Origin: Colias croceus
Taxonomy: Eukaryota > Arthropoda > Insecta > Lepidoptera > Pieridae
Length of the DNA: 64,000 bases
Direction: 5' to 3'
Assembly: GCF_905220415.1 (NCBI RefSeq)
Contig: NC_059541.1
Span: forward strand, 4,848,501 to 4,912,500
Shown here: positions 1 through 11,434 of the stretch, one piece after another
Position numbering within the stretch: the stretch's first letter is position 1
Layout of the letters: each line of letters starts with the position of its first letter
Translations under genes and position numbers: made by a program
Notes under the pieces: generated by a model
What the model was told of the DNA's origin: nothing
Seen by the model: only the letters and a program-made list of their open reading frames with translations
The model's database searches: none

Positions 1-88
1 CAGAGGTAGGTACCTACTCTAAATGGAGAAATAAACCATCCACGCGAAGACCGACATCCGCGCGGACGGAGTCGCGGGCGGAAGCTAG
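1..88 (+). mobile_element. Helitron-like element, 3' end only
   Basis: The segment ends in a GC-rich imperfect hairpin (GCGGACGGAGTCGCGGGCGG) followed by AAGCTAG and then T. This is the 3' signature of lepidopteran non-autonomous Helitrons (hairpin, CTRR-type end, insertion before T). The 5' end lies outside the window. The orientation follows from the CTAG end being on the right. Confidence 0.65.
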
Positions 89-2578
89 TCGTAAATAGAT
101 TTCTTTAATTCACGTAGACCCGTAGCGTAGCGTTTCTATAAACGTCGCATACAATAAGTGATTTACGGCAATATTAGCAACTTTGATATATAATTATTTT
201 TTTTATAATTTAATTCTAATTTCATAATGCAGAGAAGAGAATGTCCACTAAGTATTTCAACCTATAAATATTGCTACCTAAATTATAAATTTGTTCTGTA
301 GTTGATGTTGACTATGATGACAAATATTACGAAATACAAAGTTGTTTGGTGGGTCGGTATTTTTTAGTTAGATAATAGTGTGTTATTTTCTACAAGTTAC
401 TTGTAAAAGTATTAAAAATATAAGAAGGTATTGTTAACAAGCTTCCTATTATCAATATGAGATGAGTTAGATAATAAAATTTGTGTTATATTAGACAATG
501 TGCTCATAAACAGTATGATAACTTATATCATATTATCATTAAAAATAATATATATAATTTTATAGCTTCAGAACTTGCTTCATTCTCATAAGAGGCTCAT
601 AAATTTTCTTCCACCATCGAAAGTAATGATAAAGTTCAATAACATCGTTTTAAATAATGGAAAACAGAACGTGACGTCCGGCCAGTAAGTTCGGTTTGGA
701 ACAGGGGCTGTAAATGCCTGAACTCAAACAAAGTCTGCGACAAAACACAGTCCACAATGACTCATACTTATTAAGTACATATTTGCTCGACAACGGTCCA
801 TTAATCAATTTTTGCATTTTTAATTCGCCCCTCATTATTTGCCTGTGAATTTCATTTCCACTGTTGTGCCACCATTTTAAAATTTAAACTCGTCGGGCCT
901 TCAAAACGCACATTTCCAAGTAATTTACAATTTATCGTGTTCGCCTGCAAATGAGCAAATATTTTTCATTTGTTAAGCCACTTGTAATTAAATATATTAA
1001 AATTTTATTTCAAAATGTGGCCGGATTGCATTTTGCTTGGTGAAAGGCAGTTTTCATTAAAACATGAACGGAAATGTATACTTTATTGAAAACATTTATG
1101 TTCGTAGCTGGCGAGAACAAAGACTTAACAGATGCTTGCTGTTTAATATGTTGAATAAGCATTGATCCTATCAAATTTTTATTTAACTCAACTTCAATAT
1201 CCATTTGTATAGAAAGAGCACAATATACTACAATACTTTAATACATTTTCTATAGATACTATAAAACAAAAAACCTCCAATTTGGAAACGTTACAACAAA
1301 AAATGCAAACCAGTTATTTTCGACGATATTGAATTAAAGAAAGGACTTTTATATAAAAGTGCGTACGGGAATATGAAATTCTCGTCGATGTTAATATACA
1401 ATATAGTCGAAAGTTTAATAAAATGTGCGCACGACTACACAAGTTTCCACTTAATAGGCTGAAGTGTCGTCCAGAGCTACGGATTGAAAAATCCCATTCA
1501 AGCACTATCCGACAAATTCGTCAAAGCGGAAAATCGCTACGGACTCAAGAGGGAATGGATACTGATCAAAATATTATATATGGCTACTGTTTTCTTGTTT
1601 TTAATGTGAGTAATGGGTTGGTACAAAATATAATATTAGCTGTTATTAACACATTAACATTAACATATCGTGATAGGTACATAACTACTTCTGTAGTTAA
1701 TTGAATAAGTTTTCTTTTTTAAATAAATAATTTGAATAAATCTCTAATTCTCTATGAATGTCTCTACATCCAGATTTCTCTCTCCAGATACTCGGCCGTA
1801 GTGAAAATTGGTTGTGTTTCTACTTCGTTTGTGGAACTATAGTAATAAGATTAGATGCCTAATCCATAAATGTAAGTAATAACGGTTCGTTTTACAATAC
1901 TAAGTAATTTACAACTTTTCATTTCAAATATAAAAAAATGTAAAAGGTGCATTAAAAATACAATCATCAACACCTTACATATAGACACACAGTAACACAC
2001 ATTTGCTACGCTTTTTCCTTTCAAATTATCCATGAAAAAGCTAGCTGCAGTGCTATTAGAGCTATATCGTATAATGTTCTACAAGCACGTTCATTATGAA
2101 CGCAAATAGCTTAATTGCATGACGTAAACATTTAATTAATTCGCTTATTTTAAAAATAACCACGTAAATACGGCGCATTCGAGTCGTGTGTTCTAAAGCA
2201 AACTTCTTGTTACAGCGAGTGCATGCTTAATGCCCGAGTAAATATTAAACGATCGTTCCGGAGTTTTTTGCTTTATATTTTTGACGTGGGTCCTCACTGT
2301 AATTGATAAAGGCAAAACGGCTGCCGTGACATGTTGTATATGCGAATTTAAAAGCTTCCGACTCGCGGATTTTAAATCCAAATTAATCTTGCGCTTTTTA
2401 TTGCATTTCGGAAAATGATGCGATCATTAATTAATAGATGAAGTATCCGTTACTTTAGTTACTGCTACGCATTTCATTTTCGTTTTAATAGTTTTAATTA
2501 TAGGCTGTTTTACTTATTCGCCAGTGCTACAATGTTTTTGTATCTTCTATTAGAATCGATAGTTGCTACTTTTATTAA
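89..2578. other. Unassigned AT-rich stretch with two balanced blocks
   Basis: Mostly low-complexity A+T-rich DNA with no recognisable exon. Two blocks near 1405-1560 and 2165-2395 are visibly more balanced in composition and rich in CpG. They could be conserved non-coding sequence, but nothing in them identifies a function. Open frames here are short and without domains. Confidence 0.4.
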
Positions 2579-2795
2579 TCCATACTAATATTATAAATGC
2601 GAAAGTAACTCTGTCTGTCTGTCTGTTACTCAATCACGCCTTAACTACTGAACCAATTTGCATGTTTGGTATAAAGATATTTTGATACCCGAAAAAGGAC
2701 ATATGATAACTGATAAGTTTTAACCCGGAAATCCCATGGGAACGGGAACTGTGCGGGTTTTTCTTTAGCGGGCGATGCCGCGGGTGGAAAGCTAG
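2579..2795 (+). mobile_element. Lep1-type non-autonomous Helitron, complete
   Basis: It starts with TC (TCCATACTAATATTATAAAT), has a CTGT microsatellite after about 30 bp, and ends with a GC-rich hairpin and GGAAAGCTAG. It is inserted between A (2578) and T (2796), as Helitrons do. The body (GGGAACGGGAACTGTGCGGG) matches the core I recall for the lepidopteran Lep1 repeat family. It is 217 bp long, with no coding content. Mobility would depend on a Rep/helicase supplied elsewhere. Confidence 0.85.
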
Positions 2796-3461
2796 TTAAT
2801 TATAATATGCTATAGGTCTGTTTCCTTACGAGTACAATGTTATGTAGGTACAGGCTCTACATTTATTATATTCAGCATGTAAATAGATGAAAATTTCCAC
2901 CGCTTTACGAAACACCTCAATAATCACGACAACTTGATCCAACGTAACTACAATGCTAACTAGACCGTCGAAACTTAAACATAATACGAAATTGTCCCTT
3001 CTAACATACGGTGAGAAGTATTCTAAATTCACCCTTATCCCAAAGAAATACAATTCATTAAATAATTTGGTGGAAGAAGCAATAATTTTGTCAGAATATA
3101 CACAAACTTGGTCTAACTTAAAGCTGTCAAATTTGTTTAGCGGTAGGGTGGGCCGCTAAGTTGCGAGGCTGCCGCGGGCGTATAACTAAGTGCTTACTTG
3201 CGTAAGTTACTAAATTGTAACATTTGTGTTGATAAATTAAGCTTACGGCTTGGCTAATATTGGACTGACGAATTAAATTTAATAGATAATAACTTTATGT
3301 TAAATGTAATTTGTCAGCCCATATGTTTAAATGTTTGTCAGCCCAATTAGTAAAATTAAATGTAGCAAACTATAATCTGACGATGTTTTGTACTTCTGAA
3401 TAGGTTGAAAACAAAAAAAATCATATGCAATTTGTGAAACTCAAAATGGATCTTTTAATAA
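2796..3461. other. Unassigned stretch with one weak open frame
   Basis: Contains an ATG-initiated plus-strand frame (2953-3159, 68 codons) with no domain that I recognise, ending in a GC-rich patch (about 3140-3180). An opposing frame overlaps it, so coding is not supported. The remainder is AT-rich DNA. Confidence 0.3.
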
Positions 3462-3550
3462 TATATATGTCGTGGTCATATCGTAGATTTGATCATTTCA
3501 TGATATGAGTGGCCATTTCACGAAATGGTCGCATATCGTGAAATGGCCAA
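3462..3550 (+). repeat. Left terminal inverted repeat of the 3462-4350 element
   Basis: Reverse complement of 4259-4350 apart from a missing CAT triplet in the left arm. Contains the near-palindrome GGCCATTTCACGAAATGGTC. Confidence 0.85.
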
Positions 3551-3700
3551 CATAGTTTGATCAGATCGTTAAATCGTCAACGTTTCACGATTTGGTCATC
3601 CACATTTGGCCAGATCGTATAAAATATAAAGAGTCCATAAAATATTAAAAAATTTCAGAATAACTATATTCTAAAAACTTGTTTAATGTCATTTAAGTTA

Positions 3701-3878
3701 GTGCCGCGGCAGCGGCCGGCGCATGCCAGAAGCGAATCGTTTTTGCAACAGAAAACAATTAGGTTAGGTTAGGTTAGACTTTGATAAACAAAGCACGAGC
3801 CGAGCGAGCAAAGCGAGCGTGCCGCGGCAGCGGCCGGCGAGTGCCAGAAGCGGATCGCTTTTTAAAAAACAAACAATT
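3701..3878. repeat. GC-rich direct repeat inside the TIR element
   Basis: A module beginning GTGCCGCGGCAGCGGCCGGC and running through GCCAGAAGCG(A/G)ATCG occurs at 3701-3760 and again at 3819-3878, 118 bp apart. Strongly GC-rich against its surroundings. A GAGCGAGC-type run sits between the copies. Confidence 0.8.
3759..3776 (+). repeat. Short TTAGG run (insect telomere motif)
   Basis: Three full TTAGG units plus TTA in perfect phase. TTAGG is the usual insect telomeric repeat. Here it is interstitial and inside a mobile element, so it is not a telomere. Confidence 0.8.
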
Positions 3879-4258
3879 ATAATAATATAGTAGTAGTTTC
3901 TTAAATTATTTTATTTAAGTCGCATTTTTTCTTAAATTCATATAAGATATCCACATTTTCCATAGTACTCGTACCTCTTCGTCGTAAATTCTTTGCTATG
4001 ACTTTCTTCATAATATTGTTATTAAACGAATTATGAAGTTTTTAACTGCGAATAATTTAATTTTCGCCAGCGGCCGCCATCTTATCACATAAACACAGAG
4101 CTTGCAGCGCCTCTACCAACGATTAATGTAACTATTTTACGATATGATCAAATAATTTTGGTCATTTCATGAAAAAACCGTGCGTTAATTGGCCATATCG
4201 TGAAACGATTTCTTATCATTGATCTGCCCAAACCACATCATGATGTGGCCAAACTAAA

Positions 4259-4350
4259 TTGGCCATTTCACGATATGCGACCATTTCGTGAAATGGCCAC
4301 TCATATCATGATGAAATGATCAAATCTACGATATGACCACGACATATATA
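4259..4350 (-). repeat. Right terminal inverted repeat of the 3462-4350 element
   Basis: Inverted copy of 3462-3550. It carries the extra CAT triplet (ATTTCATCATGATATG when read on the minus strand). Confidence 0.85.
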
Positions 4351-7300
4351 AAACGATCATACCTTTACATAATCTAATACGAATATGCGAAATACCAATC
4401 CAATACGTAACATAAACATCACATAGCAACAACAAACAACGCTAAGATCTGTATAATCTTACCCGGTACATGAAACCTTAGTTATTTCAGTAACTTAGCA
4501 TAGAGCGGTAAACGATCGTATTACAATAGCACCGGTCGGGATTCCATGGACAAAGTTTCCAAGAAGCCGGACATCGCCTGGAGACTAATTATAAAAACCA
4601 CTCACTTTTCTTCATTTAATTTTTTCACCGCCGTTAAATATTAAAACTCCGTGAAACCTTATTGTTTTGATTATAGGGAAAGGTAAGGCAATTTTAAAAT
4701 TTACCAAGTAAAAGTAAATTGTCGATATTTATAGTTATTGCTTTATTTGCATTAAAGTCTTTAAGATAAAGCCATTTATTCTGTGGTGAAAGTTCTTTCA
4801 GAGAATAGAGTTTTCATACAATATTGCTAATTCTTCAATGGAAAATGTGGAATCTCGAAACCAACTTTACTTTTCCAACCAGTAACAAAACATTCGCATA
4901 ATATAATAGCCTCAAAGAAAATACAGAAAACCCATTTCTCGTTGCTACCTTTCCTCTTTACCATGAATTCCAAATACAGTGCAGAAGATATCAGTTTAAT
5001 TAAGTGTTCACACAATATTATATCAGAGCAAGCAGATTTTCTATCGAAGCTGGCCAAGTTATAATAAAATCCCACCAATGTCAACATCAGCATGACATAA
5101 AATACTTTAAAACACTGTAAACTAGTGTAAAGAGTTGATACACTGATATTAGCATGCTATAAAACAAAATAAGTGAAGCGATAAGGGTCGTTCTACACTG
5201 CGTCATATTTCACAAAGTGCCCTAAGTTCGGCAGTTAACTCGCACGGTTATGGCACTGTTAACACGTGTTGACGCTCTATATTGTTTCTACTTCGTATCC
5301 AACTAAATCATCGGATATGTGAAAAAAGTTTATGAGCCCCCGTATTTCTTGTTCGCTAACATTCTATGAAATTACCCCACATTCTAGCAATCACTTCCTT
5401 ACAATACTGTAGTTGAAAAATTTTAATATCTTTATTTATACACCTGCCTAACATAGTCAGTAGTTTTAATTGTATTAAAGATAAAACTGATTATCAACTT
5501 TATTTACTACACAACTTATACAGTGATTTTTAAACTTTGTACTTAAGTATATATTTGTGTAGCTACATCATTAGTACACTGGTAATAGATTTTTTTTTAT
5601 TAATACACCATAATAATAAAATAAAACAATAGATACATTCTTCGCCCAATCAAAATGAGTGTCTTATAACATGTATTTAATATGTGAACAACTGAACAGT
5701 TTTATGAAACATTTACCTGAAACATTTTCGGTAGCCAAGTTAAATACAGTCATAACAAAAGTTAAAACCTATGACAAAAGTAGCCATAAAGCGAGCCATG
5801 AAATACACGAGCGCTGAAAAAATGAAAAGAAATGGGTAATATTTTCCGGTAAGCTCGGAAACGAGCCAAAACGTATTTACGTGTCGCAGTAAAAATCGCC
5901 GATGGATTATGAGCCTTTATTGTTGGAGATGATTCTGTGCGAACGTCTGAATAGATTGCACATGTGTGTGTAGCGTGTCTTTGGTTTGTAATTGCATTCC
6001 CTTTCAATTTTGGCTTGTATCTCGTTTTTAATACTGGTTCATTGTCGAGTGGGTAATTATTGTTTATTGTATTTATGCAGGGGTGTAAATTTTTAGAAAA
6101 ACGAATGGTTAAGAAATTACACATTCAAAACAGGTTTGTTTCTAGTAAAAGTATCATTCAGTATTATGAATTCTGAAATTTAGGAATCAATATTCATGTC
6201 CGTTTATTGTTAATATTTACTCTCTCAATTTCGAGTATTAGTTTTACTTGATTACGTGATTCCTATAATAATATAGAGTTTTCATTAAATATTTTTTTTA
6301 TATTCATAGTTAAATCTATACAGTATATTGTGGTTTTGTTTAAATTACTTCCTTTATTTCACTATATATTGTACGTAGGAACAGTAAACAGTCTCATAAC
6401 CAAATTTTCATAAGAGATCAGTTGAAGCGTCGCCCCGAGCGACGGGACCCTCGACTGAAGTCCACTTTGTAACATTAAACGACTCTTTGTAGAAACGAGG
6501 TAAACTGGCCTGACGACATAAGTTTACGAGTTGACATTATATTCTTTATTATTATAAAATCACTTTCATATAAAATATATTTCAGAAATGGACGGAAAGT
6601 TGTTTGGAATTTGTTAGTATTTCTGCGATGTTTAACACTGACGACTTAGTAGTAGTTTAGCAAAGTATACTAATACTAATACTTTACTTAAATGCTTATT
6701 CTTAAGTACAATATAGAGTATTATTACGACAACAAGCATGTGTAGCATTAGGATAACAATATAACATCATCTGTTTATATTATTATTACTTATATTATTT
6801 CGGAGAGGTCTACAAAAAAGGTATGTAAATATGCGTGTATAATAAAAAATGAACTATTTAATATTTTTAATTTATAATAAGGTTTTCTTTTTAGTTGGAA
6901 AATATACCATGAACTTATTTATTTTCGTACGTACATATTTACTTTCAAACCTGCGACTTGTTAAAAGCGTCACTACGAATAAGCTCAGTGAAGCGAACAG
7001 TCTTGACAGTATCATATTTGAAGGAGGGTCTGCTTTGTACTAGAAAGAGGACATCAAATGAAACTTTATTGGACATTTTCATCTGTACGCGCATCTTTGT
7101 TTAGATATGTTTTGACCAAGTATTTTTGAGTTAATGCAATTTTCTTTTACTTTAGTACTTTGAGTAGTGTTTCTTCAAAATAGAGCAATTTAAAAAATAA
7201 ATCAGAGTTTTTTTTGGCAAACTAATAGAATTTTCAATAAGATTTTTCTTACAAAAATTATTGAATACATTCAAACAAAATATAAGTGAATACGATTTCA

Positions 7301-8939
7301 ATAACAAAGTACGCACCATAAGTTGTGTTGAACGCTTTATGATAATAGCAATATAAAAGGAACACAACCCTTACATATCGTTCAGCGGATGTAAGGAATG
7401 TTTGTTACAAAAGAAAACGCATGTTTCACAAAATAAAATTACTAAAACGTGGACAATTTCCGCGTATGGACGTATGAGGACGATTTCCGAAATGTGTTTA
7501 CAATGAAGGCCGAGCTACGGACGCGACATATTTCATCGTGCCGGAGAAATGCCTTTGACTCTATAAAAATTGTACGACGCAAAACGGTACACTTGTTACG
7601 AAAAGTATAAAGTATTATCTTAAATAAATTTATTTGTTACTTAAAGACAAAGTGTTTTTTTAAGGTTTGTTATTTGGAAAGAAAGAGAGTAAGAGTATTT
7701 AAGTATATGTATTTATGTTTGGTAGTGTATGCTCCAAAGATTATTTTGTTAATTTTAATGAGTTAAGTTTTTGATTCAATTGCAATAGAATAATATTTTC
7801 TCTTTAGTTCTTTAGTAATTAAAATTAAAATAAAATTTGTAGGTAATATAGATTATTTAAATGCAAATTGTTAACTACACTTATAATAATAATTCCTTAA
7901 CATTGAAAATAGAGTAATAATATGTAATATCGACTAGACTAGTTTGATAGCAGTCTAGTTTTATTTACACAAAGATTTACTTTGAATCAGTAATCCAGGT
8001 AAGCGCAAGACTTAAAAAATGGTCTCCTTTTGTGTGTGATTGTACCTTCGGCAAGCGTGTCCACCTCCCCGTTCCGGTCAGTATATAATAAAGTTATTCT
8101 CCTTTCGATAAACTTCAGTTTGTCCGTCGATAAATTACCCGCTCACTCGCGGAAGTCGCCTCGGCCTTGCCAAATATTGGCTTAACTTTAAGAATACCCC
8201 GGATTTCCAACAGATAACTCGTATTTTGTAACGACAAATGTCGACAAATAATGGGATAATATTGACATAAATCATACTTTGTTGTGTCTCACTGTGCTAA
8301 TAAATTTGGGACCGAGGATATACTTTGTGATTTTAGTCGAATTCATTATTGTGTAATGACAAGAATTGTGACGAATGCAAATAGAAATATCGTGTCGACT
8401 TGAGATGATCCAGTTATTTTACTGCGATTATACTAATTTATATTATATTTCTATGAAAATTACGCATTTTATGAACCGACACGCATTACGAAATATGACT
8501 TATCCAAATTACCTAACAGATTTCAGTTTCGATTGAAATATTTGCATAAATAGTTTTCCTTCCCCTATGAATATAGGTATATCTTGCCGGTACTTTTTTC
8601 TCTTTGCAAAAATAAAATATCTTTCCGTTTCGCCACTAGTATTGTTTGCGGTATGCATCTGATGGCGCGGCACTAATGCCGTATGAATGAAATTTACTGT
8701 CAATATCTGAGGCCCGCATGCGGCTTTGTGACGCAAACTTTCCTCTTTTATATCCATTATTTCACTCTTCTTGTTCAATTTTTTCGTTCGTTTTTACTAT
8801 ACCTATTTAAATATTAGTGGTATTCTAATTCGATTATGAAAGATGTTGTTATTACAGAGTTTTGTATTAGACTTTTTATTCATGTGTTTTCAATTTGAGA
8901 AAATATGATTTGTTTTATATTTATTTGTTTATTTTATCA
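4351..8939. other. Unassigned, mostly AT-rich
   Basis: No exon, RNA gene or complete repeat is recognised. Balanced blocks occur near 4540-4580, 5780-6010, 6420-6530, 7440-7570 and 8030-8180. The block at 5780-6010 gives a 120-codon minus-strand open frame that resembles no family and is probably chance. A promoter-like arrangement inside the last block is listed separately. Confidence 0.35.
8082..8120 (+). promoter_or_regulatory. Possible core promoter (TATA plus initiator)
   Basis: TATATAAT at 8082-8089 is followed about 35 bp later by TTCAGTT (arthropod initiator TCAGT), inside a locally GC-richer block. No downstream open frame supports a gene, and the spacing is slightly long, so this may be chance. 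Confidence 0.2.
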
Positions 8940-8970
8940 CTAGCTGTTGCCCGCGACTTCGTCCGCGATT
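8940..8970 (-). mobile_element. Helitron-type 3' end, inverted
   Basis: Read on the minus strand it is CGCGGACGAAGTCGCGGGCA, then ACAGCTAG followed by T. This is the GC-rich hairpin plus CTAG end also seen at 85-88 and 2792-2795. The matching 5' end to the right was not found, so the element is truncated or belongs to another family with a similar tail. Confidence 0.5.
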
Positions 8971-9249
8971 AGGTCGTTTTTCGTCATTCGTCGTTTAAAA
9001 AAAATACGTGACACTTTATTTTAAAATTTTCTTAATTATTGTCTCTTATAAAATTTAACTACATTAAAATTGAACACTCTGATAAGAAAATCTTAAAATC
9101 TGAAGAAAACATGAATGTGGTTTAAATTCTACATTACTTAGTATCAAATAATAATCTAAATTAAATGTAGATTAACAGTTTGAGCACACCATTATAGAAT
9201 ATGTACCTAAGTATTAAATTACGTTAGTTTACATAGTAACTTTACTAAA

Positions 9250-9479
9250 AACACGATGACTATCTTTCGCGCTCGATACCACAAACTAAGCATGTTTGTG
9301 GTACGTGGCCCGCGTCACTTGACCCCCCGCGAGTTCCCCTCCGTTGCTATGCGAAAATACATTCGTCGCCCTACTGTAGGAAAAATTGTAATACTGTGGC
9401 CTGGGCGTTATAACACGTCCAGGGAGTTCCTGAGTGCCGATATCACCATCTTGAGGAAAAGCTTCTAATGTCGATTTAA
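9250..9479. other. GC-rich patch with two hairpins, unassigned
   Basis: A patch of about 220 bp is open in plus and largely open in minus frames. It holds a perfect 10-bp stem (9277-9286 with 9294-9303; TACCACAAAC) and a near-perfect 9-bp stem (CCTGGGCGT with ACGTCCAGG, about 9401-9424). It lies downstream of an inverted Helitron-type end and might be its interior. No protein or RNA family recognised. Confidence 0.4.
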
Positions 9480-10350
9480 AACTGCATACATACGAATTAA
9501 CCTGTTCTAAAATTGTGAAATGAGTTCAGTTTTAAATTTGAGAAATATTGATTTCTTGTATTCCACGATTCGTTGTAGTCGAATACAAAATATATTTAAA
9601 CAAACTTAGCTTGGCCTTCAGGCAAAAGGGATCCTATCAAATGGTAAACTTGACCTTGTATCTTAAAAGTAAGCATGAACGGATCTTCTGATAATTATTG
9701 AGCACCAAAGGATCATTTGAAACGCACTACTATAAGAGCGAATATTGTCTAATAACAGTTTACATTGCACCACAGAATACATAATAGTAGCTAAACGCTA
9801 ATTGCACAGTATGTTCCTCTAAAAGTAGTGATTTTGTGAAAGGTTCCGGTGTATCTTCAAACGAAAGCCGACTCGCCTTACTACACTATAAAGCATTACA
9901 AAAAGAACATACTACGTTAATATCGCCTATACAAAAAATGATGAATGAATGTTACAATATTATACTTTGACTACTTTGACTGTTAGTTAAAGTTTATTTT
10001 TACTAACAACATGTAAATGAAGAAGAAATAATAATTACCAACGAACTAACCTTTTCTATAATACTTAACACGGCACATTTTTCAAATTATCTTGCTCAAC
10101 TCTACTAAAAAATTTGAGGGTTTTGTTGGAACTTTAATATGTAAAAACTATGATATATCTAAACTACGATACAACTTGCATGCGGAAATGCTCATTACAA
10201 TTGTGAATCTAAAGAATAACTAACATACTGTTCAATTTTATTGAGCTGATGAATATCTTTTGCCTGGAAGAAATCACCGTCGCCTAACTATAATGTGTTT
10301 TCTTATAAAACCGTTACATAATTTATTTTATCTACTTAAATAATGAAAAT
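9480..10350. other. Unassigned AT-rich stretch
   Basis: Nothing recognised. No repeats longer than simple A/T runs are visible. Confidence 0.4.
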
Positions 10351-10482
10351 GATATATTTATAAAATATAAAACATATTATGTAAAATGATTAAAAATAAA
10401 TAAATGAAGCAACTACGATATATTTATAAAATATAAAACATATTATGTAAAATGATTAAAAATAAATAAATGAAGCAACTAC
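10351..10482. repeat. Perfect tandem duplication, 66-bp unit
   Basis: Two adjacent, identical 66-bp units (10351-10416 and 10417-10482), each starting GATATATTTATAAAATATAA and ending GAAGCAACTAC. The absence of any difference points to a recent duplication or an assembly artefact. Confidence 0.95.
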
Positions 10483-10734
10483 GATTCAAAGAAAACATCT
10501 TTTTCAGTGTGAAAATGCTCTAAGCAATCCTGGATGATGAACTGTATATCATGTACCTACTCTGATCCCAGTACGGTCGGTACGTCGATAGCCATAACGA
10601 TAAATATTATAATCAGATAACCGCAAAGTCAAAATAAAAACATTACTTGTAAAGTTGTGAGTGCAAAATTTACGTTTCATTTGGCAATAAAAATTTTTTC
10701 GGTACTAAAACGTAGTAGTTTGATATGTGGTTGG

Positions 10735-10917
10735 CTACCCCTCCTCTCCTTCCTGAAAAATATCCTCCAAAATTTCCCGAGATACTTCCAATGATTGAAC
10801 CATTGGACGTTGGACATTAACTTCAGTCAAAAATTGACGAAGCGGATGATTACTAATTAGTAATTTCCACTTAATCCTCGCTGCTACTGTCTTTATCATC
10901 AAATCATCAATTTTCAA
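10735..10917 (-). pseudogene. Coding-like relic, C-terminal fragment (unidentified)
   Basis: The minus-strand frame ends ...REILEDIFQEGEEG-stop. It has mixed hydrophobic and charged composition and an acidic tail, and it looks more protein-like than most frames in the window. The frame stays open upstream but loses coding character, and no ATG suits. I do not recognise the family. It may be the last exon of a decayed transposase or host gene, together with the minus-strand fragment at 11147-11220. It could also be chance. Confidence 0.25.
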
Positions 10918-11100
10918 GTGGTTTAGTAAAAATATCAGCAGAAATCGTCTTCCAAAGGCGATATAATTTTATTAGCAATGAATCTGTAAATAAAAAAATC
11001 AAAAGTTAACTGTAAATCTATAAAAAAAACTACTTACAAATAAAATTTTATCAAAAACTTCTGTTCCCAATGCACCTCAAAATAATAAAAGAATCATACA

Positions 11101-11120
11101 TTTCATTTCATTTCATTTCA
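11101..11120. repeat. (TTTCA)4 microsatellite
   Basis: Four perfect TTTCA units between the coding-like relics. Confidence 0.85.
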
Positions 11121-11146
11121 ATAAATACCTGTAAGTAACAACTTAC

Positions 11147-11220
11147 CTTTTGTGGGAACGCATGATGGTGAAAATTCACAAAACACGAAGATTGCATTTG
11201 ATATTTTTTGTTTTATGGCA
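11147..11220 (-). pseudogene. Exon-like fragment with splice donor (unidentified)
   Basis: On the minus strand an open frame (…ISNAIFVFCEFSPSCVPTK) runs into CACAAAAG|GTAAGT, a strong splice donor at 11146-11141. The frame is interrupted upstream by the Helitron at 11240. An AAAACACGAAGATT stretch from it recurs just beyond the Helitron (11444-11457). Family not recognised. This may be an exon relic paired with 10735-10917. Confidence 0.25.
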
Positions 11221-11239
11221 TTCAATTGCTTTATAAATA

Positions 11240-11434
11240 TCACTACATAGTATGAAAAAAGTCGCTTTCTGTGTCCCTGTGTCCCTATGTCCCTTTGTAT
11301 GCTTAAATCTTTAAAACTTCGCAACAGATTTTGATGCGATTTTTTTAATAGATAGACTGATTCAAGAGGAAGGTTTTAGTACATAATTTATTAGGTTTTA
11401 GACAAAGCGGACGAAGCCGCGGGCGGTAAGCTAG
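11240..11434 (+). mobile_element. Non-autonomous Helitron-like element, copy A
   Basis: 195 bp, beginning TCACTACATAGTATGAAAAA and ending with a hairpin (GACGAAGCCGCGGGCGG) and TAAGCTAG before T. It is preceded by A. It shares most of its sequence with 40042-40231, including GTCCCTATGTCCCTTTGTAT and GATTCAAGAGGAAGGTTTTA. No coding capacity. Confidence 0.8.

Larger units (their letters stand above)
3462..4350. mobile_element. Long-TIR (foldback-like) DNA element
   Basis: An 889-bp unit is bounded by near-identical inverted repeats of about 90 bp (3462-3550 and 4259-4350). They differ by one 3-nt indel. The outer ends read TATATATGTCGTGGTCATAT, and the TATATAT part is probably the target duplication. 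Inside the ends are repeated motifs of the kind ATTTCACGATATGG / CATATCGTGAAATGGCC, continuing subterminally to about 3620 and from about 4136. The middle has a duplicated GC-rich module and a TTAGG run. No transposase reading frame is seen, so it is non-autonomous. Superfamily not identified. Confidence 0.8.

Noticed and set aside
2953..3159. ATG-initiated 68-codon frame with somewhat protein-like sequence
   Set aside because: An opposing frame overlaps, no family match is recognisable, and there are no flanking splice sites of quality.
3759..3776. True telomere or chromosome end
   Set aside because: Fewer than four TTAGG units, interstitial, inside a TIR element.
5762..6124. 120-codon minus-strand open frame
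   Set aside because: No domain, low-complexity ends and no conserved motif; probably a chance frame over a balanced block.
10926..10945. AAATATCAGC, resembling the miR-283 seed
   Set aside because: No hairpin and no miR-12 or miR-304-like sequences nearby.
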